64,000 bases of DNA from Paractinoplanes ovalisporus (GCF_016834655.1 NZ_JAENHP010000007.1:124001-188000), one strand, 5' to 3'; counted from the stretch's first letter, positions 1 to 8,402 are shown. Made by a program: numbers and translations. Notes: a model not told the origin generated them from the sequence alone.

Positions 1-2789
1 TAGCTGCGGGTCAGCGCGGCGATGTGTTCGACCTCCTCGACGCCGGCGGACTGGTTTGCGTGGCCATGGGACAGCACCGCCACCGAGACGTCGGTGTCCT
101 CGTCGCTGATGCGGCCGATGCTGTTGACGATCCAGCGGCCCTGCTCGGCCGAGCGGGACAGCCAGCCGTTCTTCAGCGCCACCTGTTCGCCTGAGAAGGA
201 GGCGGCGCTGATTCCCCAGTTCTGGTCGGCGTTGACCGATGACATCAGCGACAGGATCAGCTCGCGGGACTTGCGGTTCAGCGGGCTCTGCGCGGCGGTC
301 AGGGCGCCGATCAGGCGGGTCTGGTCGTTCGCGGTGGTGTGGCTGAGCCCGACCTGCCCGGCCGGGTCGGTGGCCCGCAGCCCCAGGCGGTCGCCGGCCT
401 GGCGCAACCCGTCCGCGCGGCCGAGGTCGTCGTAGACCCGGGCCGCGGCGTCGTTGTCACTGGCGACGATCATCTTGCGTACGCGGGCACGTTCGTCCTC
501 GGTGAGCTCGCGGCCCTCGTCCTGGGCGCGTAGCAGCAGCGCCGCCAGCAGCTCGGCCTTCACGATGCTGGCCGTCTCGAACCGGCGGTCGCCGCGGTAG
601 TCGTAGCTTCGGCCGGAGCGGCGGTCCACCACCGCGACCGAGAAATCGGGCGCGTCCGCCGCGTACTTGTCCAGCACACCGTTCAGCCGTTCGACGCGTT
701 CCGCCCACGAGCCGGTCGCCTTCGACTTGTCGACCAGGTCGCCGCGCTGCGGCCCGGGAAAGACAAGGGCCTTCCCCCGCGGTACGTCGGTGCCCAGTGA
801 CGCCAGATCAGTTTTGCCCGGCCGTCCGACCCGGGGTGGCGGGGGCAGCGCCTCGCCCGACCGGCCCCGCATCGCGCCGGCCATGAAGGACCGCCAGATC
901 CGGTACGGCATGCCGTCGCCGTTGACCGCCTTACCGCCCTTCTCGCGGATCGGGCCGGGCAGTTCGCGGCCGACCCAGACCACCGCGGCCAGATCCGTGG
1001 CCCACCCGGCGGTCCAGGCGTCGGACGAGTCGTCGGTGTTGCCCCACTGCTGGGAACCGGTCTTCGCGGCGGCCGGAACGCCCGGCACCCGGCCGTGGTG
1101 ATCCACCACCTCGGACAGCACGGCGCCGACATCGGCCGCCACCGCGCTGGAGAGCACCTGGCGCGTCTCCGTCTCGTGCTCGTAGAGCTTGACGCCGTCG
1201 GCCCGGGACACCGACCGGACGAAGTGCCGCTCGGCCCGCCGTCCGCCCGCCGCCAGGGTGGCGTACATGCTGGTCAGATCGGCCGGGGTGACCGGATAGC
1301 GGCCGAGGGCGATGTCGGAACGGGTGCGGCCGGGCTCCGGCTCGCCCTTGGCGTCGACCAGCGTCTCGCGGTCGCCGTAGCGGCGGGGCACACCGAGGCG
1401 GTGGGCGAGGTCGCGCACGGCGTCCGGCCCGATCTGCTCGGCCAGCGCGTAGAACGGGGTGTTCAGCGAGTACACCATCGCGATGTTCAGCGGGCACACC
1501 GGGCACTGCAGGTTCTTCTGGTTGTAGAGCGGGGCGCCGTCGCGATCGGAGAACAAGCGTGGCGACGTGCCGTTGTAGAGCGACTGGTAGCTGATGTCGC
1601 GTTCCTCGGCGGCGGCGAGCACGACCGGCTTGAAGGTCGAGGCGGGCGGACGGGCGGCGAGCGCGTCGTCGAAGTATCCGCGGCCACGGTCGCCGCCGTA
1701 GTAGGCACGGACGCCGCCGTCGCCGGGGCCGACCGCCACCAGGGCGCTGCGCAGTTCCTTCGGCTGCCCGCGCAGGGCGGCTCCGATGCTGCTGGTGGCC
1801 GCTTTCTGGATACCGGCGTCGATCGTGGTCGTCACCCGCAGCCCGCCGGTGCGGATCTGCTGCCGGCTGATGCCCGCGGCCACGAGTTCGTCCTCGACCC
1901 GGTCGGCGATCAGGCCGGCCGGTCCGCCGACGGCGCTCGCGGTCACCGATTCCGAGGCGACTTTCGGGTACGGGGCCCGGTCGGCCTCACCCTCAGGCAG
2001 CCAGCCCTGCTCGGACATGGCCCGTAGGACCCACACCCACCGTTCCCGGGCCCACTTGGGGTCGGCCGCGGGGTCACCGCGCGTCGGGTCCTTGACCAGA
2101 GCGGCGAGCACCGCGGCGCGGTATGCGTCGAGCTGGCCCACCCCCGTACCGAAATAGGCGCGGGAGGCCGCCTCGATGCCGTACGCACCCCGCCCGAAAT
2201 AGATCGTGTTGAGATAGCGCTCGAGGATCTCGTCCTTGCTGTACCGGTGCTCGACCTTGAGCGCGAGCACGGCTTCCCGGGTCTTGCGGCTGACCGTCCG
2301 TTCCTGGGTCAGGTAGGCGTTACGCACGTACTGCTGGGTGATCGTGGACGCACCCTGCCCCGAGTCGGTGACGACGTTCGCCCACAGCGCCCGCACCAGC
2401 CCGCGCACGGACATGCCGAAGTGGTCGTAGAAGCCGCGGTCCTCGGCGGCCAGGAAAGCCTGCCGCACCACGGGCGGAATCTGCTCGAGCGTCACATCGG
2501 TGCGATCGGTCAGGCCGACCCGGGCCAGCACCGTCCGGCCGTCGCGGTAATAGAGCACCGAGGCCTGGGGCGGCGCCGGATCGGGCGGCAGGTCGACGCT
2601 CGCGACGTAGACGACGGCCACCGCGCCCAGCGCCAGCTCCATCGCAGCGACGGCCGCGGCCGTCCACCGGCACCACCGGGGCCACCGCCGGAACCAGTCG
2701 ATCGGCCTCTTCCACGCGGCCCTGCCGATCGACTTCCACGCGGGTCTGCCTTCCGACCTCCACGCGGGTCTGCCTTGCGACGAAGCCAT
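1..2789 (-). CDS. Bifunctional penicillin-binding protein with an extra C-terminal beta-lactamase-like domain (3' end outside window)
   Basis: Class A PBP that polymerises lipid II and cross-links peptidoglycan outside the membrane. At least 929 codons are open without a stop, running off the left edge. The start is ATG at 2789, preceded by AAAGGGAA. A basic cytoplasmic tail with three GRPAW-like repeats precedes one membrane segment (about residues 45-60). The GT51 domain shows AAEDRGFYDHFG (Glu near 116) and GASTITQQYVRNA. The transpeptidase domain shows STFK (Ser384), SLN (441-443) and KTGS (576-579). In the same frame a further domain follows with SIVK (Ser741), SDN (777-779) and KNG (873-875), the three landmarks of class A beta-lactamase-like or DD-peptidase-like serine hydrolases. 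I see no equivalent of the deacylating Glu166, so drug hydrolysis is doubtful. The PBP assignment is firm from motifs; the role of the third domain is inference. Confidence 0.9.
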   Translation of the reverse strand, partial: MASSQGRPAWRSEGRPAWKSIGRAAWKRPIDWFRRWPRWCRWTAAAVAAMELALGAVAVVYVASVDLPPDPAPPQASVLYYRDGRTVLARVGLTDRTDVTLEQIPPVVRQAFLAAEDRGFYDHFGMSVRGLVRALWANVVTDSGQGASTITQQYVRNAYLTQERTVSRKTREAVLALKVEHRYSKDEILERYLNTIYFGRGAYGIEAASRAYFGTGVGQLDAYRAAVLAALVKDPTRGDPAADPKWARERWVWVLRAMSEQGWLPEGEADRAPYPKVASESVTASAVGGPAGLIADRVEDELVAAGISRQQIRTGGLRVTTTIDAGIQKAATSSIGAALRGQPKELRSALVAVGPGDGGVRAYYGGDRGRGYFDDALAARPPASTFKPVVLAAAEERDISYQSLYNGTSPRLFSDRDGAPLYNQKNLQCPVCPLNIAMVYSLNTPFYALAEQIGPDAVRDLAHRLGVPRRYGDRETLVDAKGEPEPGRTRSDIALGRYPVTPADLTSMYATLAAGGRRAERHFVRSVSRADGVKLYEHETETRQVLSSAVAADVGAVLSEVVDHHGRVPGVPAAAKTGSQQWGNTDDSSDAWTAGWATDLAAVVWVGRELPGPIREKGGKAVNGDGMPYRIWRSFMAGAMRGRSGEALPPPPRVGRPGKTDLASLGTDVPRGKALVFPGPQRGDLVDKSKATGSWAERVERLNGVLDKYAADAPDFSVAVVDRRSGRSYDYRGDRRFETASIVKAELLAALLLRAQDEGRELTEDERARVRKMIVASDNDAAARVYDDLGRADGLRQAGDRLGLRATDPAGQVGLSHTTANDQTRLIGALTAAQSPLNRKSRELILSLMSSVNADQNWGISAASFSGEQVALKNGWLSRSAEQGRWIVNSIGRISDEDTDVSVAVLSHGHANQSAGVEEVEHIAALTRS

Positions 2790-3011
2790 GCGCACGGTTC
2801 CCTTTCGCGGCGGCGAGGGCGCCGGCCGGCGCCATAGACCAAGACGGATGGCGCCGCGATTTCGTGCAACCTGACCTATGTGGTTCTTTTCACCGCCAAC
2901 CTGTGCAACCCTCGGTTTTCCCGCAATCACCCGCTAACTGTTCGTGACCGGGCCCGAATATGGGCACTGACGGGGCGCCTGTGTTGTTTCGGAGGACCGG
3001 CCGGGGGTCTC

Positions 3012-3455
3012 ATGGCAGCCATGACTGACGACGAGCGGCAGCTTGCCGTGGATTTGTTCAACGGGGTGTGGGGTCTGCTCGAGCGGGACGACCGGACCGT
3101 TGAGGACGATGACCGGATGATTCACATGGCCCACGCCTCGCGGTATCACTGGGGTGAAGTGGGGGAGGCGGTCAACCGCAGCCGTGGGGAGTGGCAGTGT
3201 TCGCGGGTCTATGCGGTTCTGGGGCGGGGTGAACCGGCGCTGCATCACGCGTTGAGGGGGCTGGCGATCTGCCGGGAGCACGACATCGCGGATTGGGATC
3301 TCGCCTTTGCGTTTGAAGCGCTTGCCCGGGCGTACGGGGTGAGGGGTGAGACGGACAAGGCGCGGGAGAACAAGGAACGCGCGCTGGCCGTGGCGATCGC
3401 AGATGACGAGGATCGGGAGCTGTTGCTCAAGGACCTGGCGACCGTGCCGGCGTGA
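3012..3455 (+). CDS. Conserved TPR-like hypothetical protein
   Basis: A 147-residue soluble protein resembling a family of small tetratricopeptide-like proteins common in actinobacteria. The middle is rich in paired helices (HHALRGLAICREHDI, then FAFEALARAYGVRGETDKA), which fits one or two TPR-type hairpins; the N-terminal half carries DLFNGVWGLLERDDR and HMAHASRYHW. Its function is unknown. The start is ATG 3012, with a GGGGG run just upstream; ATG 3021 (MTDDERQLAV) is equally possible and may match homologues better. The gene is divergent from the PBP gene. The last 24 bases around its stop codon are duplicated immediately downstream. Confidence 0.7.
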   Translation: MAAMTDDERQLAVDLFNGVWGLLERDDRTVEDDDRMIHMAHASRYHWGEVGEAVNRSRGEWQCSRVYAVLGRGEPALHHALRGLAICREHDIADWDLAFAFEALARAYGVRGETDKARENKERALAVAIADDEDRELLLKDLATVPA

Positions 3456-3489
3456 AGCGCGAGGATCTGGCGACCGTGCCGGCGTAAAC
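3429..3489 (+). repeat. Imperfect duplication of the TPR gene 3' end
   Basis: Two copies with a 32-base period. The second copy repeats 23 of 24 bases ending at the stop codon, with TGA in the first copy and TAA in the second. It lies between the TPR-like gene and the methyltransferase gene. Confidence 0.85.
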
Positions 3490-3528
3490 AGCGCGAACTC
3501 GCTGCGCGGATCGGGCAGGATGCTTGGC

Positions 3529-4274
3529 GTGACGGGGCGGGCACTGAGTTTCGGGGCGCAGGCGGGGGCGTACGAGCGGTTTCGGCCGGGGTATCCCGAT
3601 GAGCTCTTCGACATGGTCATGGCCTATGCGGAGCGGCCGGTGGGGAACGCGCTCGAGATCGGGGCCGGCACCGGTAAGGCGACCCGGCTGTTCGCGGGGC
3701 GAGGAATCGCGGTCACCGCGACCGAACCGGACGAAGGCATGCTCGCCGAGCTGCGCCGGCACGTGCCGAAGGACGTCCGGACGGTTCGGGCCGCATTCGA
3801 GGAACTGCCGGTGGGGGAGACGTACGGGCTGGTCTACGCGGCGGCATCGTTGCACTGGACGCGGCCCGAAGGGCGATGGGCGCGGCTGGGGGGATGCTCG
3901 AGGCGGGTGGGGTGTTCGCCTGCTTCGGCGGGCCGGTCGATCTGGCTGACCCGGCGGTGGATGAGGCGGTTCGGGCGGTCCGGGCGCCGTTTCTCGAGAG
4001 CGACGACGTGACGCTGCCGGGCCAGACCGATCAGTGGCCTGGCCCGGAACTGCGGGAATCAGAACGGTTCACCGATGTCCGGCAGGCCGTGATCGAGCGG
4101 CGCTGGGCGGTGAGTGCCGACTACTACGTCGGGCACCTCTCCACCATTTCCGCTTATCTCGAACTGCCGGTGGAGCAGCAGGAGCAGCTGTACGACGCGA
4201 TCCTGCGGGTTGTGCCCGAGACCGTTGAGCTGACCGCCGACGTCGTGGTGCACCTGGCCCGGGTCAGCCGATGA
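3529..4274 (+). pseudogene. Class I SAM-dependent methyltransferase, interrupted by a one-base frameshift
   Basis: The N-terminal part shows the SAM-binding motif LEIGAGTGKATRLFAGRG, the acidic strand end ATEPDEGM and the post-motif AAASLHWTRPEGRW. The downstream part, MLEAGGVFACFGGP to the end, sits in another frame. Adding one G to the G6 run at 3888-3893 joins the halves as WARLGGMLEAGG, which is what the family predicts. Either the gene is broken or a base was missed in sequencing. I take GTG 3529 as start, with GGGCAGGA about 8 bases upstream; ATG 3520 is the alternative. The substrate is unknown. Convergent with the next gene, overlapping it by 11 bases. Confidence 0.75.
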
Positions 4275-5001
4275 CGAACGGCTTGCCGAGCGGGAGCTTC
4301 CGGCCGGACTCGTCGTAGGCGGACCAGTTGGCCACGTCGGGGAGTTCGCCGGGGGTCACCTTCTGCTTCTTGTAGTTGGGGTGGGTCTTGTCGGGCTTCA
4401 GATAGACATCCTTGAAGTCGAACCAGAACAGGACCACCTCCGGGTCCTCGCTCCAGACCGCGGTGTCGGCGGTGACCGTACGGCCCCGGGAGTCGACGGT
4501 GATTGTCGTGGCGGGGCCGACGTAGTAGCCGTACATGGGCAGGTCGACGTAGTCCAGGTTGGACGGCAGGCCGATGGCGTGGAAACCGGGACTGCGGTCG
4601 GGGGCCACGTCGTCGAACTGGTTGTGGCACGGCCCGAGCTTTCCCGAGGTGTCGGCGGCGCACGCCCGTACGCCGAAAGTGATGTCGGGGTAGGCCTGAT
4701 TGACGTTGTGGAACGCGGTCACCACGATCTCGTGCTTGCCGGAACGGAGGCCGGTGGCGACGGGCTGGCCCCAGGAACCCTCGGCGTCGACCGCGGCGGC
4801 CGGCCAGACGGTGGCGGGAGGCGCCGTGGTCGGCCAGGCGACGGCGGTGACCGCGACCAGGGCGGCAGCGACAACGGCACCGTACCCGAAACGGCGCTTG
4901 CGGCGCAGGCGTCGGCCCGCCCGCATGATGTCGGCGATCGCGGGCGGGCGGCCCTCGTCGGGCTGCTGCAGCGCCGCGCGGAAAGTGTCGAGGTCGGTCA
5001 T
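4264..5001 (-). CDS. Single-pass membrane protein partnered with the sigma factor upstream
   Basis: A 245-residue protein with a 40-residue cytoplasmic N-terminus ending in RRLRRKRR, one membrane segment (about residues 41-58) and an extracellular C-terminal domain. The extracellular part contains two cysteines (VRACAADT and GPCHNQF) that could pair. Its ATG overlaps the stop of the sigma factor gene by four bases (ATGA), so the two are translationally coupled. Position and topology suggest an anti-sigma or signal-sensing role. I see no ZAS zinc motif, so this is inference from context only. Confidence 0.65.
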   Translation of the reverse strand: MTDLDTFRAALQQPDEGRPPAIADIMRAGRRLRRKRRFGYGAVVAAALVAVTAVAWPTTAPPATVWPAAAVDAEGSWGQPVATGLRSGKHEIVVTAFHNVNQAYPDITFGVRACAADTSGKLGPCHNQFDDVAPDRSPGFHAIGLPSNLDYVDLPMYGYYVGPATTITVDSRGRTVTADTAVWSEDPEVVLFWFDFKDVYLKPDKTHPNYKKQKVTPGELPDVANWSAYDESGRKLPLGKPFVIG

Positions 5002-5507
5002 GAGCAGGCTCCGTTAGCGGCGAAGTCGGGGGAGTCGAGGGTCACGCGCAGTTTGGCCAGGGCCCGCGCGTTCAGGCTCTTGACGGTGCCCACGGCCACA
5101 CCCAGCTCGGCCGCGACGTCCTTCTCACTGAGGTCGAAGAAGTGCCGCAGCACGACGACCGCGCGTTCCCGGTCGGCCAGCCGGGCCAGGGCGTCCAGGA
5201 GCCAGCGCTGATCGGTCACATCGCCCGCGAGGTCCTGCGGTGAGGGGCGTTCGGGCAGCTGGTCCCGGGCGTCCTCGCGCAGCGGCCGGCGCCACTGGTC
5301 CTTGAGGTGATTGACCATGACCTTCCGGGCGTACGCGTACGGGTCCTGCCGCCGCACCCGGCGCCACGCCGCATACGTCTTGACCAGCGCCGCCTGGGCC
5401 GCGTCCTCGGCGTGCTGCGCGTTGCCGGTCAGCAGGTAGGCCGCGCGGCGCAGCCGATGGAAGCCCGCGGCGGCGAACTCCGAGAACTCCGTGTCACCGC
5501 GCGCCAT
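4998..5507 (-). CDS. SigE-family ECF RNA polymerase sigma factor
   Basis: A 169-residue group IV sigma factor. Region 2 spans about residues 9-70 (FHRLRRAAYLLTGNAQHAED, then DPYAYARKVMVNHLKD). Region 4 spans about 105-160 (LADRERAVVVLRHFFDLSEK, with the helix-turn-helix VAAELGVAVGTVKSLNARAL). It would direct RNA polymerase to a small regulon, probably in response to a signal relayed by the membrane protein encoded next. The start is ATG 5507 with AAGGA upstream. A 27-bp tandem repeat array lies directly upstream, so its promoter must sit in or beyond the repeats. Confidence 0.9.
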   Translation of the reverse strand: MARGDTEFSEFAAAGFHRLRRAAYLLTGNAQHAEDAAQAALVKTYAAWRRVRRQDPYAYARKVMVNHLKDQWRRPLREDARDQLPERPSPQDLAGDVTDQRWLLDALARLADRERAVVVLRHFFDLSEKDVAAELGVAVGTVKSLNARALAKLRVTLDSPDFAANGACS

Positions 5508-5560
5508 GGGCCGTCCTTCGTCGTGTCATACCATCTGGACGCGCGAGCCGCCCCGAAGGT

Positions 5561-5801
5561 TCGCTGGGACGCGGCGCAGCGGGAGGTCGCTGGGACGAGG
5601 CGTCGCGGGAGGTTCGCTGGGACGAGGCGTTGCGGGAGGTCGCTGGGACGCGGCGCGGCGGGAGGTTTGCTGGGACGGGGCGTCGCGGGAGGTTTGCTGG
5701 GACGGGGCGTCGCGGGAGGTTCGCTGGGACGAGGCGTCGCGGGAGGTTCGCTGAGACGGGGCGTCGCGGGAGGTTTGCTCGGACGAGGCGCGGCGGGAGG
5801 T
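5561..5801. repeat. 27-bp minisatellite, nine copies
   Basis: Nine head-to-tail units of 27 bases (two are 26) with a core of GCTGGGACG, GGCGTCGCGGG and AGGT, followed by a partial tenth. The array fills most of the 320-base gap between the MFS gene stop and the sigma factor start. No gene is evident within it. Confidence 0.95.
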
Positions 5802-5827
5802 TTGCTGCTGTGAGCCGCAGGCGGGTG

Positions 5828-7003
5828 TCACGCGTCCCGGGCCCGGGCGCCGCCGCGGAAGTGAACGGCGGCCAGCAGAGCGCCCGCGGCCAGCAGCAGG
5901 GCCAGCGCCCCGAAACCGTAAGTCAGCGTGGCCACGGTGGCGATGCCGGCGACCAGCAGGGGGCCGCCCGCGTCGCCCAGTTCGCGGCCCAGCTCGGCCG
6001 AACCCATCGTCTGCCCGAGACGCTCGGGGGGAGTGCTCGCGGCCAGGGCGGCGAAGCCCAGCGGGGTGATCAGGCCGGTGCCGGCGCCGATCAGAGCGGC
6101 CGCGATCAGCACGCCCGCCAGCCCCGGGAGCATCGCCGCGGCCAGGCCGGCCGCCGTGACCGCCAACCCGGCCGTGAGCCCGGCGCGGCTGGAGAGGCGG
6201 CCGTCGTCGAGGGCGCGGCCCGCCCGTGGCTGCACGACCGCCGCCGCGGCGGCCAGCAGGGAGACGGCGGCGCCGGTGGCGATAGTGCCGAGACCGGCTT
6301 GGCGTCCGGTGACGGGCAGGAAGCCGACCCCGACCGACAGCGCGGCGGTCGCGGCGGCCAAGGCGCCGGTCGGGCCGAGGAAGGCGGGGTGGGCCAGACG
6401 GCGGACCAGGTCGAGCACGGTCTGCCGGGTCTTGGGCAGGGGCGGGACGACCGGGACGGCGAGCCCGGCCCAGACGGCGACGGCCGCGCCCAGCAGCGCC
6501 AGCACGATGAACAGCAGACGAAGGCCGCCGGCCCACACCAGCACCCCACCCAGCAACGGGCCGAGGGTGTAGCCGATCGACTTGTAGAAGCCGTACGAGC
6601 CGAACGCCCGCCCATGCTTGACGGCCGGGTTGAGCCGGGCCACCAGCGCGGACGCCGACGGGGAGAACGCGGACGCGGCGGCGCCCTGGCCGAGGCGGGC
6701 GGCCCAGAGCCAGCCTGGGCTGTCGGCGACGACGTAGACGAGGGAGGCGGCCGCGAACGCGACCAGGCCGCCGATCAGCACCGGGCGGGCGCCGATTCGG
6801 TCGGCGAGCGTGCCGAACAGGGGCTTGAGCAGCACCTCGGCCCCGTCGTAGAGGGCGAGCAGACCACCCAGCACCAGCAGCGAGGTGACCGCGTCGTCGG
6901 AGAATACGCCGAGGTTGGCGGCGATGCCGTGGGCGCCGAAGGCGGTGGTGAAGCCGGCTGCGTAGAGGGGCCACATCGGCCGTACGGGCGGCGGGTTCGA
7001 CAC
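5828..7003 (-). CDS. MFS transporter
   Basis: A 391-residue polytopic membrane protein with about twelve hydrophobic segments. It carries the MFS loop 2-3 signature in the form KPLFGTLADRIGARPVL and a matching loop before the second half (PRAGRALDDGRLSSR). It is probably a proton-driven exporter of small hydrophobic compounds; the substrate is not readable. The start is GTG 7003, with a -10-like TAGATT six bases before it. It lies upstream of the 27-bp repeats and the sigma factor on the same strand. Confidence 0.85.
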   Translation of the reverse strand: MSNPPPVRPMWPLYAAGFTTAFGAHGIAANLGVFSDDAVTSLLVLGGLLALYDGAEVLLKPLFGTLADRIGARPVLIGGLVAFAAASLVYVVADSPGWLWAARLGQGAAASAFSPSASALVARLNPAVKHGRAFGSYGFYKSIGYTLGPLLGGVLVWAGGLRLLFIVLALLGAAVAVWAGLAVPVVPPLPKTRQTVLDLVRRLAHPAFLGPTGALAAATAALSVGVGFLPVTGRQAGLGTIATGAAVSLLAAAAAVVQPRAGRALDDGRLSSRAGLTAGLAVTAAGLAAAMLPGLAGVLIAAALIGAGTGLITPLGFAALAASTPPERLGQTMGSAELGRELGDAGGPLLVAGIATVATLTYGFGALALLLAAGALLAAVHFRGGARARDA

Positions 7004-7009
7004 CCGCGG

Positions 7010-7015
7010 AATCTA
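7010..7015 (-). promoter_or_regulatory. -10 box of the MFS gene, leaderless
   Basis: TAGATT on the minus strand with a six-base spacer to GTG 7003, so the transcript probably begins at the start codon. Confidence 0.5.
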
Positions 7016-7120
7016 CCCCGCGCCCGTCGGGGGAGTTCGGTGCGTGCGGACACGTTCGAGTGGTGGCTGCACGGAGTGGGTGGCGGGACAGCGACCGCCG
7101 CGGACGCCACGGTTCGGCCG

Positions 7121-7330
7121 GCCGCCGAGGAGAGACCCGGCGGCGCGGGCTGATCACAGAGGTCAGGCCGGGGTGAAGGTGACTACTCGCACCGCCGAGG
7201 AGAGACCCGGCGGCGCGAGCTGATCACAGAGATCAGACGGGGGTATAGGTGACCACTCGCACCGCCGAGGAGAGACCCGGCGGCGCGGGCTGATCACAGA
7301 GGTCAGGCCGGGGTGTACGTGACCACCCGC
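7121..7330 (-). repeat. Three 70-bp tandem repeats carrying copies of a gene end
   Basis: Copies at 7121-7190, 7191-7260 and 7261-7330 have an exact 70-base period with only a few substitutions. Read on the minus strand, the last copy holds the final codons and TGA of the MmyB-type remnant (VVTYTPA then stop). The two other copies repeat that coding tail, stop and flank. The rest of the 7004-7302 gap shows nothing else clear. Confidence 0.95.
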
Positions 7331-7560
7331 AGGTCGGCGCCCGCGACCGTGAACGTGTCGCATCGGAAGGTGGCCGAGCCGAACGTCTTGGGCCCGTTGC
7401 GGTGTTCGGCGACCACGCCGTCGGCCCACATCGTGCGGAACCGCCGGCTCACCCGCCGCAGCGAGACGATCAGGGCCCGCAACGAGGGATCGTCGGGGTA
7501 ACGGACGGCCGCGGCCCGCACGTCGCTCACCAGGGCCCGCTCGAAACGCTCGGTGTCGGC
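7303..7560 (-). pseudogene. C-terminal remnant of an MmyB-type XRE transcription regulator
   Basis: The remnant encodes the C-terminal part of the MmyB ligand-binding-like domain: AAVRYPDDPSLRALIVSL, FRTMWADG, then VAEHRNGPKTF and the final VAGADLRVVTYTPA. The intact paralogue at 53552-54421 shows the same order of elements. The N-terminal helix-turn-helix and about two thirds of the protein are missing. The homology breaks at about 7555-7600, where a truncated short-chain dehydrogenase begins on the other strand. A short ORF from GTG 7530 is possible but would lack DNA-binding ability. Confidence 0.75.
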
Positions 7561-7595
7561 GGCCGGACGGCGAGGACGGGGCGCACGGCCGGTGA

Positions 7596-7779
7596 ACTGC
7601 TGAACGAGGGGTTCAAGGTGAACGCGGCCGACCCGGGACTCACCGCGACCGACCTCAGCGCGGGCCTGGGACGGCCGGTCGAGGAGGCGGCCGCGATCGC
7701 CGTCGAGCTGGCGACCCTGGGGCCGTACGGGCCGACCGCGGGCTTTTTCACCGACGGGCGGTCAGCGCATCACTGGTGA
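7596..7779 (+). pseudogene. C-terminal remnant of a short-chain dehydrogenase
   Basis: Only the last 55-60 residues of an SDR remain: NEGFKVNAADPGLTATDLSA, then PVEEAAAIAVELATLGPYGP and the terminal GFFTDGRSAHHW. VNAADPGLTATDL is the PG motif region after the catalytic helix. The Rossmann glycine motif and the YxxxK catalytic residues are absent. The fragment overlaps the response regulator 3' end by ten bases. Together with the adjacent MmyB remnant it looks like the outer ends of a divergent gene pair whose middle was deleted. Confidence 0.75.
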
Positions 7780-8402
7780 TCGTCGGGGACCAGACCGGTG
7801 CGGACGGCGTGCAGGGCGGCCTGCGTACGGTCGGCCAGGCCCAGCTTCATCAGGATGCTCGACACGTGCGTCTTCACCGTCTTCTCGGCCACGACCAGCG
7901 CCCGCGCGATCTCCCGGTTCGAGCGGCCCTCGGCGATCAGGGCCAGCACGTCGCGTTCGCGGGCGGTCAGCGAGGGCACGTCTGAGGGCGCCCCGAGCAG
8001 CGTGGCCGCCACCTCCGGCTCCAGCAGCAGATGACCGGCGTGCACCGAGCGGACGGCGGCGACCAGCGCGTTGGGGTCGACGTCCTTGGAGAGATAGCCG
8101 CGGGCCCCGGCGCGGACGGCCGGCACCAGGCGGGCCCGGTCGGTGAAGCTCGTGACCACCAGCGCCTTGGCCGGCAGTCCGCGGCGGCGCAGCTCGTGCA
8201 GCACCTCGACGCCGTCCATGCCGGGCAGCACCATGTCGAGCAGAACCACGTCGGGCTCGGTCTGCTCGGCCAGTTCGAGCGCGGTCGGGCCGTCGGCCGC
8301 CTCCCCGGTCACGGTCAGATCCCCGGCCAGTTCCAGAAAAGTCCGCAGCCCACGGCGTACGGCGGGATGGTCGTCGACGATCAGCACGCGGATCTCAGAC
8401 AC
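7770..8402 (-). CDS. NarL/LuxR-type response regulator
   Basis: A 210-residue two-component regulator. The receiver domain has the acidic pair at Asp10-Asp11, phospho-acceptor Asp56 (VVLLDMVLPGMDG) and a conserved Lys in ARGYLSKDVDP. The C-terminal LuxR helix-turn-helix (LTARERDVLALIAEGRSNRE, then VAEKTVKTHVSSILMKL) binds DNA. I start it at GTG 8402, which overlaps the kinase stop by eight bases, rather than at an upstream ATG that would extend into the kinase gene. Its partner is the GAF kinase encoded just upstream in the same operon. Confidence 0.92.
   Translation of the reverse strand: MSEIRVLIVDDHPAVRRGLRTFLELAGDLTVTGEAADGPTALELAEQTEPDVVLLDMVLPGMDGVEVLHELRRRGLPAKALVVTSFTDRARLVPAVRAGARGYLSKDVDPNALVAAVRSVHAGHLLLEPEVAATLLGAPSDVPSLTARERDVLALIAEGRSNREIARALVVAEKTVKTHVSSILMKLGLADRTQAALHAVRTGLVPDDHQ

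Noticed and set aside
5561..5801. Possible CRISPR array
   Set aside because: Units are directly adjacent with no unique spacers and no cas genes are near; it is a tandem minisatellite. The same applies to the arrays at 7121, 46481 and 49412.
5526..7157. 543-codon minus-strand frame spanning the MFS gene and the 27-bp repeats
   Set aside because: It is in a different frame from the MFS protein. The SQQTSRDAP-like repeats it would encode come from the minisatellite, with no start signal.
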